This document shows, one piece after another, positions 16,231 through 25,397 of a DNA stretch of 64,000 nucleotides. How positions within the stretch are numbered: the stretch's first letter is position 1; every line of letters starts with the position of its first letter. Source of the stretch: G963665925 sp050596425 (GTDB lineage Bacteria; Bacillota; Clostridia; Peptostreptococcales; Acidaminobacteraceae). The DNA is taken from the NCBI RefSeq assembly GCF_050596425.1, contig NZ_CP192292.1:1550001-1614000 (forward strand). The letters are read 5' to 3'. The position numbers and the translations under genes are program-made. The notes under the pieces were generated by a model. It was not told the DNA's origin and did no database searches. It saw only the letters and a list, made by a program, of their open reading frames with translations.

Positions 16231-19083
16231 GTGTCTTTAGTTAATCCGCATATGGGGTTGAGCCCAAAAGAAAATCTTGAATTATTGAATAATTTAAGTG
16301 ATGCCATTCTAATATTTAGAGATGGCTCTGTCATCTTTGCCAATACAGCAGCTGCAGACCAGTTTGACTATAAAGAAACTGAGGAAATGATAAATCTTAA
16401 GTTAAATGACATAACGTCAGAGTTTGAGAAAAAACAGGAATATGCTTGTGAAAAATCCTATAGCATATCCATCACTGACAATCAGGATGTCTGTAATAGA
16501 TTCCGCTGGATACATAAAAAGAAAAGTGGAGATCACTTTTATTCTGAGGTGATCACGGTACAATTGCCAGAAGAACTTGCAAAGACTTGGCCGAATTCTC
16601 AGTGCGTGATTGTAACAGACTTAAGCCACTGGAACGAACTGCGCTCAAAGGCTGAAAAGAAGTTTGTCCCAACTCGAAATCTGATCAATAACATCGGTCA
16701 TGTGATTTTGATAATTGATCCTGACTCTGGAAAAATTTTAGACGCCAATAAAATGGCTGTAGATTTTTATGGGTACAGTTTGGACACATTAAAAGGAATG
16801 TATATCAGTTCTATTAATATACTCCCGATGGAAGCTATAAAGATTGAAATGAAAAAAGCCAAGGAAGATAAAAGAGGGCATTTTCTATTTAAACATCGAA
16901 AGGCCTCTGGGGAAATCGTTAATGTTAAGGTTATGAGTGGTCCTGTCAAGTACGGAGGACAAACATCCTTATATTCCATTGTGGCCATGGAAGAGAATAG
17001 TCTTAAGCAAGCCCTAATGACTGAGAATGAAAAATTGGAACCCAAAGACCAGAACATGTTTGAAGCCCTATTTCATGGTTTGCAGGTACCCGTTGTGATT
17101 TTTAATACAAATATGCGAATTCGAGCGGTCAATACAGCCTTCTTGAATGAATTTGAGTATAATATCCGGGATGTCATGGGTCGGCATGTGACACCTCTTA
17201 TTTGCCCATGGGAATATATAGAAGAGGCTGAGTTCTTCCACGGTCTGGTTGTGAAGGGACATAACATATTTGAAGAGGTTCTAAGAAAATCAAAAAGCGG
17301 CCGACTCAAAAGCTACAAGGTGAATGGATTTCCTCTTATGTACAATGGCACTGTCACAGCTGTTGTAGCAGCTTACCTTGATATTGATGCGGAAAAGAAA
17401 GCCTTTACCAAACTTCACCTAATCAATAAAATTTTCGAAAACATTGATGAAGGCATGCTCATTACAGACACTGTTGGAAGGATCACATGGGTGAATCAGG
17501 CCTTTGAAAATATCACGGGATATTCCTTCGATTATGCTGTTGGACAGACACCTTCAATACTTCATTCAGGCAAGCATGACAAAATTTTCTATAATGTCCT
17601 GTGGCATGATCTCAATTGCAAGGGTTACTGGGAAGGGGAAGTTCTAAATAGAAAAAGTTCAGGAGATGAGTATCAAGCCTGGCTGACTATTGTAGCGGTC
17701 AAAGACAAACGGGACAAAGTCACAAATTATGTTGGAGTTATGAATGATATTACCAAATATAAGGCTCAAGAAGAAAAAATAAAACATTTAGCTAAAACAG
17801 ATGTCCTTACAGGTCTCATGAATAGATCCACATTTTTAGAAACGGTCTCAAGAAGACTTGCCGAGACGCCTGGGCATGTTAAACACGCCTTTTTGTTCAT
17901 TGATCTGGACGATTTCAAGAAAATTAATGACATGTATGGCCATGACCAAGGGGACGTTTTATTAAAAATCATATCATATAGGCTCAGATCCACACTGAAA
18001 TCCAGGGATATTGTCGCAAGAATCGGTGGTGATGAGTTTATAATCATGTTGTCTGATATTGAAATCAATCAGCTTTCGGATATTATTAAGAGAATGCTCA
18101 ATGTGGTGGAAAGAGACATTGACTTAAATAATTTGGTGGTTCACATGAAGGCGAGCGTGGGTGTTTCCGTCTACCCAAATGATGCTAGAAAATTGGGTGA
18201 CTTAATGAAAAATGCTGACATTGCTCTATATAGTGCGAAGGAAAAAACGGGAAGTTCTTTCGAGTTTTATTCGAAAGAAATTGAAAGCAAATTTAATCAA
18301 ATGAATAAGCTTGAGAATGGCCTGAAGCTGGCCATTAAAAATCAGGAGTTTGACATCTATTATCAGGGCATAGTCAATCATATAGACGAAAGATTTTCAT
18401 CAGCTGAAGCACTTTTGCGGTGGGAAAATAAAGAGTTGGGTTCCGTGAGTCCATCTGTTTTCATACCCCTTGCTGAGAAAATTGGTATTATGCCAGAACT
18501 GGGTCTTTGGGTTATAGAACGGGTTCTCAAAGATATAAAAAAATGGGAGTATGACAAATATCTTAAAGATGGCGTTGCCATAAACATATCCCCCATTCAG
18601 CTTGAAGACGAGAACTTTAGTATGAAGGTGCAGAGTCTGCTGTCGAGATATAATATTTCGCCACAAACCATAGAGTTTGAGATCACAGAAAACATATACA
18701 TTCATAACTTTGAGAAAGTCGTCAAGGTCCTCGAAGAACTCCATGCTTATGGCATTCGACTCACCATGGATGATTTTGGGACAGGTTATTCGTCTTTATC
18801 AATGATTCACAAGCTGAATTTGAGTAAGATCAAGATAGACAAATCCTTTATTAGAGATATTCCAGGTCATGATAAGTCAATTGAACTGACAAACACCATT
18901 ATAAAGATGGCTCAGAGTTTGAATTATATGGTGGTTGCAGAAGGCGTGGAAAATGATCAACAAGTCGCTTTTTTAAAGGATCAGGGTTGTGACTTCATTC
19001 AAGGCTATTATTACTCTAGACCAACAGAAAGTGGTAATTTCTCTTGCCTGCTTTCAGAAGATATTTGTTATAATAAGCTATAG
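16231..19083 (+). CDS. PAS-PAS-PAS-PAS-GGDEF-EAL cyclic di-GMP protein
   Basis: The 950-residue cytoplasmic protein has four PAS sensory domains (about 12-115, 150-255, 275-385, 395-515), then GGDEF (about 525-690) and EAL (about 705-945). The GGDEF site is intact (RIGGDEF), but the position of the RxxD inhibitory site reads KSRD, so product inhibition is probably lost. The EAL domain keeps EALLRW, FEITEN, MDDFGTGYSS, KIDKSF and AEGVEN, so phosphodiesterase activity is likely; which activity dominates cannot be told. The start is GTG 16231 after GGAGGTGG. No transmembrane segment is present. It is monocistronic, and PAS ligands are unknown. Confidence 0.92.
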   Translation: MSLVNPHMGLSPKENLELLNNLSDAILIFRDGSVIFANTAAADQFDYKETEEMINLKLNDITSEFEKKQEYACEKSYSISITDNQDVCNRFRWIHKKKSGDHFYSEVITVQLPEELAKTWPNSQCVIVTDLSHWNELRSKAEKKFVPTRNLINNIGHVILIIDPDSGKILDANKMAVDFYGYSLDTLKGMYISSINILPMEAIKIEMKKAKEDKRGHFLFKHRKASGEIVNVKVMSGPVKYGGQTSLYSIVAMEENSLKQALMTENEKLEPKDQNMFEALFHGLQVPVVIFNTNMRIRAVNTAFLNEFEYNIRDVMGRHVTPLICPWEYIEEAEFFHGLVVKGHNIFEEVLRKSKSGRLKSYKVNGFPLMYNGTVTAVVAAYLDIDAEKKAFTKLHLINKIFENIDEGMLITDTVGRITWVNQAFENITGYSFDYAVGQTPSILHSGKHDKIFYNVLWHDLNCKGYWEGEVLNRKSSGDEYQAWLTIVAVKDKRDKVTNYVGVMNDITKYKAQEEKIKHLAKTDVLTGLMNRSTFLETVSRRLAETPGHVKHAFLFIDLDDFKKINDMYGHDQGDVLLKIISYRLRSTLKSRDIVARIGGDEFIIMLSDIEINQLSDIIKRMLNVVERDIDLNNLVVHMKASVGVSVYPNDARKLGDLMKNADIALYSAKEKTGSSFEFYSKEIESKFNQMNKLENGLKLAIKNQEFDIYYQGIVNHIDERFSSAEALLRWENKELGSVSPSVFIPLAEKIGIMPELGLWVIERVLKDIKKWEYDKYLKDGVAINISPIQLEDENFSMKVQSLLSRYNISPQTIEFEITENIYIHNFEKVVKVLEELHAYGIRLTMDDFGTGYSSLSMIHKLNLSKIKIDKSFIRDIPGHDKSIELTNTIIKMAQSLNYMVVAEGVENDQQVAFLKDQGCDFIQGYYYSRPTESGNFSCLLSEDICYNKL

Positions 19084-19112
19084 GATTTACTGTGTATATA
19101 TGGTGGCACATA

Positions 19113-19121
19113 TGTTATACT
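19113..19121 (+). promoter_or_regulatory. Extended -10 promoter of the pyrophosphatase operon
   Basis: TGTTATACT: TG at 19113-19114 and TATACT at 19116-19121. No convincing -35 box. The start would fall near 19128, just before the structured leader. Confidence 0.5.
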
Positions 19122-19136
19122 ATGCATCAGTTAGAG

Positions 19137-19254
19137 TTAAGGCATTAAACTGGGCTGCAAGTCAGCTGCAACCTTAATTCCGGCTTGTTTAGACGCATTG
19201 TACACTTAAAAGGTCAAGGCCTGATTTTAAAGGGTGACCTGCAAAGCGAGTCGG
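19137..19254 (+). other. Structured 5' leader of the pyrophosphatase gene (candidate cis-RNA)
   Basis: Helices visible by eye: TTAAGG (19137-19142) with CCTTAA (19172-19177), enclosing GCTG (19154-19157) with CAGC (19163-19166); CCGGCT (19180-19185) with AGTCGG (19249-19254, one G-U pair), enclosing AGGTCA (19211-19216) with TGACCT (19235-19240). The last helix ends about 20 bases before the AAGGAG site. It does not match the fluoride, manganese, ZTP or THF riboswitches I know. Confidence 0.4.
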
Positions 19255-19283
19255 TAAAATTGTAATGGATTGAAGGAGTTAAA

Positions 19284-20921
19284 ATGGAGAGTAATACAGT
19301 ATTGGTTTTTGGACATAAAAATCCTGATACGGATTCAATCTGTTCAGCCCTTGCTATGGCCAGGCTTAAGCAGCTTGAAGGGATGAATGTAAAAGCATGT
19401 GCGCTGGGACCTTTGCCTAGAGAGGCCAAATATGCTTTAGACACATTTGGTGCTGAGCCCCCTTATATCATTGAAAACGTGAGAACACAGGTTCAAGACT
19501 TAAAACTCGACAGTGTCAAGCCGGTTGCTCCGGATACGTCGATATTAGACGCCTATGATATTATGGAGAAAAAAAGAGTTAGAACCCTGCCAGTCTGTGA
19601 CAATCAGTCACACCTGCTTGGGCTTTTAACAATGAAAGATATCGCAATGAATTTGATCCGTGGTGATATTTACGCTTTAAAAACGACAACAGAAAACGTT
19701 ATATCTGGACTCAGTGGCAGGAACCTGACAGGGATTAATAAGCACGTAAGTGGTCGAATACTGGTTATGGCGCTTGATTATAGAACCATTGAACAAGAAA
19801 GCACCCTGGATGAAGACTGCATTACAATTGTTGGAGACCGCTACGAAACAATAGAACTTGCCATTGATGCAGGGGTTCAAATGATCGTGGTGACAGGCAA
19901 TAAAAGTGTTCCAGAAGACCTTGTGGCCAAGGCCAGACGAAGAGAAATCCCGATCATATCTGCCGATATGGATACATATACTGTTTCAAGAAAGCTATCA
20001 TCATGTAACACAGTGTCATCCATTATGATAAGAAAGGGCATCGTGAGTTTTGGGCTAAAAGATGAACTATCAGATGTCCAGGATAAAATGCGTGACCACA
20101 GGCATACCTATTATCCCGTACTCGCTGATGACCATAAATACTACGGTTCTATTGGAAGAACCCACTTGCTACGTCCAAGGCGTAAAAAGGTTATACTGGT
20201 TGACCATAACGAATACGGTCAAAGTGCTGTGGGAATTGAAGAGGCCGATGTCATAGAAATTGTAGATCATCATAAAATTGGTGCCATAAGAACCAATGCG
20301 CCTATTCGATTTAGCAATGTACCAGTTGGGAGTACCTGTACGATTATTTTCAATATGTTTAAGGAATCAGGACATGAAATTGATAGGAAAACAGCAGGTC
20401 TTTTAATCTCGGGTATTATTTCTGATACACTTTACATGAAATCACCGACAACAACAGGGCAAGATATTCGCGCCCTTAAAGCCCTTACGGAACAGTTGGA
20501 AATAGATGCAGAAGAGTATGCTATGGAAATGTTTAAAGAAGGCAGTCGATTAGAAGGTCATAGTGTGGATGAAATTCTATTTAAAGACTTCAAGAATTTT
20601 GAAGCTGATGGTGCCCACGTGGGTATTGGACAGGTTTTCACCCTAGACATTGACCCGGTGATGGAAATGAAGGAAGCCTTTATTGAACGCATGCGCACGG
20701 AACATGAAATCTCTGGGAATGAAATTACAATGTTCCTTGCGACGGACATTATAAAAGAGGGGTCCTATATGTTTTTCTGTGCCAACAACCCCATGATACT
20801 CAAAGAGGCATTTTCCACAGAGCCCAAGCAGGGAATGTTTGTTAACTGGATCGTATCAAGAAAGAAGCAAGTCATTCCAAATATTATGGAGGCTATAGAA
20901 CAAGCCAGACTTCAAGGGTGA
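19284..20921 (+). CDS. ppaC: Manganese-dependent inorganic pyrophosphatase with CBS/DRTGG insert (family II)
   Basis: The enzyme hydrolyses pyrophosphate to phosphate and uses Mn2+ or Co2+. At 545 residues it is the long, nucleotide-regulated form: a DHH domain starting with VFGHKNPDTDSICSALAMA, a first CBS motif (about 70-130), a DRTGG-type region and second CBS (to about 295), then DHH continues (LVDHNEYGQS, EIVDHHKIG) and ends in the DHHA2 domain. In Clostridia these CBS inserts bind AMP, ADP and diadenosine polyphosphates and change activity. ATG 19284 follows AAGGAG. The gene has a roughly 155-base structured leader. Downstream genes follow closely and may be cotranscribed. Confidence 0.93.
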   Translation: MESNTVLVFGHKNPDTDSICSALAMARLKQLEGMNVKACALGPLPREAKYALDTFGAEPPYIIENVRTQVQDLKLDSVKPVAPDTSILDAYDIMEKKRVRTLPVCDNQSHLLGLLTMKDIAMNLIRGDIYALKTTTENVISGLSGRNLTGINKHVSGRILVMALDYRTIEQESTLDEDCITIVGDRYETIELAIDAGVQMIVVTGNKSVPEDLVAKARRREIPIISADMDTYTVSRKLSSCNTVSSIMIRKGIVSFGLKDELSDVQDKMRDHRHTYYPVLADDHKYYGSIGRTHLLRPRRKKVILVDHNEYGQSAVGIEEADVIEIVDHHKIGAIRTNAPIRFSNVPVGSTCTIIFNMFKESGHEIDRKTAGLLISGIISDTLYMKSPTTTGQDIRALKALTEQLEIDAEEYAMEMFKEGSRLEGHSVDEILFKDFKNFEADGAHVGIGQVFTLDIDPVMEMKEAFIERMRTEHEISGNEITMFLATDIIKEGSYMFFCANNPMILKEAFSTEPKQGMFVNWIVSRKKQVIPNIMEAIEQARLQG

Positions 20922-20925
20922 TTAT

Positions 20926-21477
20926 ATGAAAATCTCAACAAGACAACTCACATATGACGCTTTAACCCTAGCTCTCTTAATTGTGGGTGGGTTTATACTG
21001 TATTATATTTCGAGCGTTGTCCCAGTACCAGGTGCGAAGTTTTTGTTAATGGCACCGTATTTGACAATAGTGCTCTACTACCCTGTGAAACGGTCCCCGA
21101 CACCTGGAACCATTTCTCTCATAAATCTTGGATTTGCGGCGCTATTGTCGCTTATGTCCTTTTTTATGGGCATAGCCATAGTGTTATCTGGTGTTCTAAC
21201 AGATTTGACGGTTCTTGTTCTGTTTAGAAAATACGATACAGAATGGAAACGAAGGGTTGGTATATCCTTTTATCCGGCCTATGCCATGCTGACGTCATTG
21301 TTTATAACCGATTTTATCACAGGCAGAAAACTTTACGGGAACTTTGGCCTATGGCCAGTCATTATTATGACCCTTGCAACTTTTGTCCTTGGTTATATTG
21401 GAGCGGTTACAGGGCATTTTATCGATAAGCGTATATCCCAGGGTGTCAGACGGCTTAAGAATGAAAGCGAGTCATAA
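20926..21477 (+). CDS. Integral membrane protein, ECF S-component-like
   Basis: The 183-residue protein has about five to six membrane segments and short loops. Size, topology and the N-terminal pattern TRQLTYDALTLALLIVGGF resemble ECF-transporter substrate-binding (S) subunits, but I cannot name a substrate and no ECF ATPase is nearby. The start follows AAGGGTGA, four bases after the pyrophosphatase stop, so the two are cotranscribed. Other small membrane families cannot be ruled out. Confidence 0.55.
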   Translation: MKISTRQLTYDALTLALLIVGGFILYYISSVVPVPGAKFLLMAPYLTIVLYYPVKRSPTPGTISLINLGFAALLSLMSFFMGIAIVLSGVLTDLTVLVLFRKYDTEWKRRVGISFYPAYAMLTSLFITDFITGRKLYGNFGLWPVIIMTLATFVLGYIGAVTGHFIDKRISQGVRRLKNESES

Positions 21478-21513
21478 GACATTCGAATCAGATGAAAAAG
21501 AAGAGTGATTATA

Positions 21514-21963
21514 TTGATCTATACTATGAATATGACATATCAGACGAAAGCACATATGGGAATGATCGATGTTACGGAAGACTTTCGTGCTGCCCTCAAG
21601 GCCGCTGAAGCGGAAAAAAACATTAAATCTGGCATCATAACAGGTTTTACCACAGGGGGCGTGGCCGGCATAACCATAATGGAGTATGATCCTGGCCTGG
21701 TTGAAGATGATTTAAAGAATGCCCTAGACTTGTTTTCACCTTATAAAGACGAAACGGGGCAGCTTGTTCGTTACAAACACCACGAAACATGGAACGACGA
21801 CAACGGTTCAGGCCATATAAAAGCGGCCCTGCTGTCACCTACAGTAACGGTTCCCTTCGTTGATGGCAATATGACACTTGGACCATGGCAAAATATTCTT
21901 CTCGTGGAGTGTGACTCCAGAGATCGCGTTCGAGAAATCATTTTTCAGGTTATAGGAGAATAA
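21514..21963 (+). CDS. YjbQ/UPF0047 family protein
   Basis: A 149-residue member of the YjbQ family, small cytoplasmic homotrimeric proteins that in some species have weak thiamine-phosphate synthase activity; the real role is uncertain. Typical marks are MIDVTEDF, SGIITGFTTGGVAGITIMEYDPG, HHETWNDDNGSGHIKAALLS and LGPWQNILLVECD. TTG 21514 is preferred: it gives the usual MIYT start, and its spacing from GAGTGAT mirrors the AAGGGTGATTATATG of the gene before. It ends in a long terminator hairpin. Confidence 0.82.
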   Translation: MIYTMNMTYQTKAHMGMIDVTEDFRAALKAAEAEKNIKSGIITGFTTGGVAGITIMEYDPGLVEDDLKNALDLFSPYKDETGQLVRYKHHETWNDDNGSGHIKAALLSPTVTVPFVDGNMTLGPWQNILLVECDSRDRVREIIFQVIGE

Positions 21964-21965
21964 GC

Positions 21966-22043
21966 AACCCGGCACCCCTAATGAGAAGGCTAAAGCATGT
22001 ATGGATAAACTTTAGCTTTCTCATTAAGGGACCGGGTTTTATT
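21966..22043 (+). terminator. Long terminator hairpin
   Basis: ACCCGG...CTAATGAGAAGGCTAAAG (21967-21995) pairs almost throughout with CTTTAGC...CCGGGT (22010-22037), a stem of about 28 base pairs with a few mismatches and one bulge, then TTTTATTT. This is far longer than the other terminators here. Confidence 0.85.
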
Positions 22044-22130
22044 TATGCTTAAAGTTTGAAAATAAGCGGTATGATATAATAAACCTATATGACTGAGGCA
22101 CTTTATTTTGTAATATAATGTTTGCCATTT

Positions 22131-22156
22131 TTTATTAGACGCTTGCAAATTAGAGG
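22131..22156 (-). repeat. Intergenic repeat copy C
   Basis: On the minus strand it reads CTAATTTGCAAGCGTCTAAT, matching copy B best. It lies 19-44 bases before a TATAAT (22175-22180) that probably serves the DUF3810 gene. Confidence 0.65.
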
Positions 22157-22205
22157 TATTTAGTAAGGGTCTTATATAATTTAATGATGAATAAGGTTTG
22201 GAGGA

Positions 22206-23279
22206 ATGGATTTGAAACTTAAAAAATGGAGACTGTCAGGTCTGCTTCTGGCTGTTTTTATACTTCTAAGAATTTTTTCGATGCATTCCCAACTTGTTGA
22301 AAAGTACTATTCACGAGGGATCTATTTGATTATAGGCAGGACACTGAACGGAATTTCCTCATTTTTTCCATTTGCACTGGGAGAATTGCTTTTATTCTTT
22401 ATTATTTTAGGGTTTTTAATATTTATTTTGCGTTATGGCTATATAAAGCGTAGAAATAGGTCGATGTTATTTATAGGGCAGCCTAAAAGTCGATTTTACA
22501 TTCAGCGTGTGGTCGCTTCTATTTTGAGTGTCGCAGTGGCCTTTCAATTGGTTTGGGGACTGAATTATTCAAGACAACCACTTGCTTATATTATGGGACT
22601 GGAGGTTCAGCCCCGGGAAAGCAGGCAGTTATATGAAGCCTTCATGTGGCATATTGGTCAAGTCAATGAAATCAGAAGTCAGTTAGAAAAGACGGATTAT
22701 GAGAAGACATATAAAATATGGAGTGGCTACCAAAGTCTTGGCAAAGAGTATGGAGAACTTTCACCAATACATGGGGAAGCCAAGGGTCTTATCACATCCA
22801 TATTTTTTAGTTATGCAGGTATATCAGGAATCTATAACCCGTTTTTAAGCGAACCAAACTTCAATGCTGACCAGGTGGATTTTATGCATCCGGTTGTTAT
22901 GGCTCATGAAATGGCTCACCTTCAAGGTTTTGCCCGAGAAGACGAAGCCAACTATATTGCCGTGAGAGCTTGTTTGAGTCATGATGAAGCCTTTGTGAAT
23001 TATTCTGGACATATGTTGGCCATCATCCATATGTCGAACGCGCTCTATTATACGGATCCTTCCCTTTGGAAAGACGCCAACAATCATATATCACAAGAGG
23101 TCCGCAAGGATTTTAATAGACACAGTGCCTTTTGGAAGTCTTATGACGGATGGTTTAACGACGCTTCATCCAACATGAATGATCGGTATTTGAAAGTCAA
23201 TGGTCAGACGGATGGCATTGCAAGCTATGGGCGCATGATAGATTTATTGCTTGCCAGCTTTGACTTGTATAAAAATTAG
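22206..23279 (+). CDS. DUF3810 membrane protein with HExxH motif
   Basis: The 357-residue protein has three N-terminal membrane segments (about 10-28, 48-80, 98-118) and then a large extracytoplasmic domain. That domain contains MAHEMAHLQGFAREDEANYIA, in which HEMAH plus a downstream Glu form a gluzincin-like zinc site typical of DUF3810 proteins, so metallopeptidase activity is likely but unproven. GGAGG stands very close to ATG 22206; the in-frame TTG at 22212 has better spacing, so the start may be six bases later. A TATAAT at 22175-22180 is the probable -10. It is transcribed alone. Confidence 0.8.
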   Translation: MDLKLKKWRLSGLLLAVFILLRIFSMHSQLVEKYYSRGIYLIIGRTLNGISSFFPFALGELLLFFIILGFLIFILRYGYIKRRNRSMLFIGQPKSRFYIQRVVASILSVAVAFQLVWGLNYSRQPLAYIMGLEVQPRESRQLYEAFMWHIGQVNEIRSQLEKTDYEKTYKIWSGYQSLGKEYGELSPIHGEAKGLITSIFFSYAGISGIYNPFLSEPNFNADQVDFMHPVVMAHEMAHLQGFAREDEANYIAVRACLSHDEAFVNYSGHMLAIIHMSNALYYTDPSLWKDANNHISQEVRKDFNRHSAFWKSYDGWFNDASSNMNDRYLKVNGQTDGIASYGRMIDLLLASFDLYKN

Positions 23280-23395
23280 GCCAAGGCCTTTATGCAAAAT
23301 TAATTCTCAAACCCGGATTAAACATAATATAAGCTCTTAATATGTGGTATCATTATAAAGTGGAATAAAGGAAATGACTTGGGGGCAAAGTGTTC

Positions 23396-24565
23396 ATGTC
23401 AATGAATTCAAATATAATCAATGAAGTTGTTGAAAAAACAATTCGGGCCATTGAAAGCAGTAAAGAAGAAATCTATAAAATTGTTGAAAATGCGAGAACA
23501 CAAGTGGAAAGCATTCGTAAAGAAATCGATGATATTCAAAGTGAAATATCACTCGTGATTGATGAGGTAGACCGCTTGGAGTTTAAAGATAAAACCATGC
23601 GAAAAAAACTTGTACAGGTGAGCAAGTTTTTCGAAAAGTACTCAGAAGAGGAAGTTAAAGATGTGTACGAAAAGGCATCTGAAATTCGAATCGAGTATAA
23701 AATGAAAGAGCAAGAAGAAAAGAGTCTTCGTGCAAGAAGGTCCTCGCTCGAAGTCAATTTAAAGCAAGCAGAAGAAATCCTGCGGAGTGCGGAGAAATTG
23801 ATTGGACAAGTGTCGGTGGCTATGAACTTTCTGGCTGGGGAGCTTGGCAATGTTTCCGGTGTTGACAATGAAATATCATTTGAGTTTGGGGTTCAGCTTC
23901 TGGAAACTCTTGAAAATGAAAAAAGAAAAATATCTCGAGAAATTCATGACGGGCCGGCGCAATCCCTTGCCAATATCGTCATGAAAACGGATATTGCAAA
24001 AGCTGTACTGAAGCGTGATTTGGAACAAGGATTTGTTGAACTTGATAGCTTGAAGGATTCTGTTCGATCAACACTACAGGAAATACGACATATAATATAC
24101 GAACTCAGACCTGGCTTGCTAGAAGAAAAGGCACTTACACCTGCCATTGAAAGTCTTATTACAGATTTTAAGAACTATACAAAATGTGAAGTTGTCTTGT
24201 TACCTGGCAAGGAAAGGACGGATATGAGTTCCTCTATGCAGGTGGCCGTGTTTAGACTTATACAAGAGTCCTTGACCAATATCAAGAAGCACGCCGATGC
24301 GACAAAGGTACAGATCAGACTTGAGTACAGCCTAAAATTCGTAAGTGTTAATATTATTGACAATGGAAATGGTTTTGACACAGAGAAAATTTTTGATGAA
24401 AAGGTGAAATCCGGGACATCTTTCGGCTTAAAGGGCATGAAAGAACGCATTGAGCAATTGTCCGGTGAATTCAACTGTAGGAGTCAAGAGGGCGTAGGCA
24501 CAGAAATGACATTTAAAATTCCAATTAACAAAGAGGTGATGCGTGATGTCTACCGTTCCAATTAG
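23396..24565 (+). CDS. degS: DegS-like sensor histidine kinase
   Basis: A 389-residue soluble kinase of the HPK7/NarX-like class. The N-terminal half is a long coiled coil (about 5-165), as in DegS. The catalytic half has the HisKA_3 box REIHDGPAQSLA with the phospho-His, and HATPase motifs DNGNGFD and GTSFGLKGMKERI. No membrane segment is present, so it senses a cytoplasmic state. ATG 23396 is chosen; GTG 23390 is the alternative, both after GGGGG. A TGGTATCAT extended -10 lies at 23345-23353. It overlaps the response regulator gene by 20 bases. The position just before the Tad pilus locus suggests it controls that locus. Confidence 0.88.
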   Translation: MSMNSNIINEVVEKTIRAIESSKEEIYKIVENARTQVESIRKEIDDIQSEISLVIDEVDRLEFKDKTMRKKLVQVSKFFEKYSEEEVKDVYEKASEIRIEYKMKEQEEKSLRARRSSLEVNLKQAEEILRSAEKLIGQVSVAMNFLAGELGNVSGVDNEISFEFGVQLLETLENEKRKISREIHDGPAQSLANIVMKTDIAKAVLKRDLEQGFVELDSLKDSVRSTLQEIRHIIYELRPGLLEEKALTPAIESLITDFKNYTKCEVVLLPGKERTDMSSSMQVAVFRLIQESLTNIKKHADATKVQIRLEYSLKFVSVNIIDNGNGFDTEKIFDEKVKSGTSFGLKGMKERIEQLSGEFNCRSQEGVGTEMTFKIPINKEVMRDVYRSN

Positions 24566-25220
24566 AGTGTTTATAGCAGATGATCATGCCTTGATTCGTC
24601 AGGGCATTAAGAGAATTATAGAATTTGAATCAGATATTGCAGTTGTAGGTGATGCTGCAAATGGAAAACTTGCACTAGATGAAGTTATGCATTTGAAGCC
24701 AGATGTTATCTTGCTTGATTTTCACATGCCGGATATGACGGGACTAGAAGTCCTCAAGGCTATGAAAGAAGAAGCCCTGTCATCAAAAGCCATTATGCTC
24801 ACTGTGGCGGATGATAGGAAAACGCTTCTTGAATGTATTCAGTTTGGCGCTGAAGGCTACATTCTTAAAGATTCTGACACGGTGGATATTGTTTCAGCCA
24901 TTCGGGAAGTTTTCCGCGGAGAGTCTTACATTGATAAAAGACTTGTAAAACTCCTTGTGGAGACATTTACAGATCATAGTGACGAAGAAGAAGCTGATGA
25001 TAAATTTGCTGAACTTACAGAAAGAGAGCTGGATGTTCTAGGATGTATTTCTGAGGGCATGACCAATAGAGAGGTGGCCAGCACACTCTTCTTGAGTGAA
25101 AAAACGGTAAAAAATTACGCAAGTAGTCTTTTTAGAAAACTTGGCGTCAAAGACCGTGTCCAAGCAACACTCTATGCAATTAACAATAATCTGAAGGAAT
25201 ATTTGAGAAAAAACAATTAA
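24546..25220 (+). CDS. degU: DegU-like response regulator (NarL/FixJ family)
   Basis: The 224-residue DNA-binding regulator has a receiver (VFIADDHALIRQGIKRII, acceptor Asp in VILLDFHMPDMTG, Lys in ILKDSD) and a LuxR-type helix-turn-helix (LTERELDVLGCISEGMTNRE, LFLSEKTVKNY). ATG 24546 follows GAGGTG by seven bases; the gene overlaps degS, so partner assignment is firm. Targets are unknown; a tandem TTTTTTCGAC repeat right at the pilin promoter downstream is one candidate site. Confidence 0.92.
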   Translation: MSTVPIRVFIADDHALIRQGIKRIIEFESDIAVVGDAANGKLALDEVMHLKPDVILLDFHMPDMTGLEVLKAMKEEALSSKAIMLTVADDRKTLLECIQFGAEGYILKDSDTVDIVSAIREVFRGESYIDKRLVKLLVETFTDHSDEEEADDKFAELTERELDVLGCISEGMTNREVASTLFLSEKTVKNYASSLFRKLGVKDRVQATLYAINNNLKEYLRKNN

Positions 25221-25246
25221 ATGACTATAGTCATACGAAATTCGAA

Positions 25247-25281
25247 CGAAAGGTCACAGTATAATGTGACCTTTCGTTTTA
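25247..25281 (+). terminator. Terminator after degU
   Basis: CGAAAGGTCAC (25247-25257) pairs with GTGACCTTTCG (25266-25276), then a T-rich tail. It separates degSU from the Tad operon. Confidence 0.9.
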
Positions 25282-25282
25282 T

Positions 25283-25308
25283 TTTTTTCGACTTTTTTCG
25301 ACTATACT
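25283..25308 (+). promoter_or_regulatory. Pilin promoter region with tandem decamer
   Basis: Two perfect back-to-back copies of TTTTTTCGAC (25283-25292, 25293-25302) end directly at a TATACT -10 box (25303-25308). The repeat covers the -35 zone, which lacks a good hexamer, so an activator is likely. Confidence 0.5.
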
Positions 25309-25397
25309 AGACACAGAAAGAAGTAATCCACTCTTAATTGGGCAATTGAGAGGGAACATGAAATTGGGCAAACTTTTGGGTGTAAGGAGGAAAATCA

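Noticed and set aside
18400..18744. Minus-strand ORFs inside the EAL domain region
   Set aside because: Antisense shadows of an intact coding domain without start signals.
19128..19283. Fluoride riboswitch or tRNA gene before the pyrophosphatase gene
   Set aside because: The fluoride-motif conserved segments are missing. No cloverleaf with a T-loop GTTC sequence can be built.
22206..23279. Assignment of the DUF3810 protein as a proven protease
   Set aside because: The HExxH motif is clear, but the family has no established substrate, so only the motif is reported.
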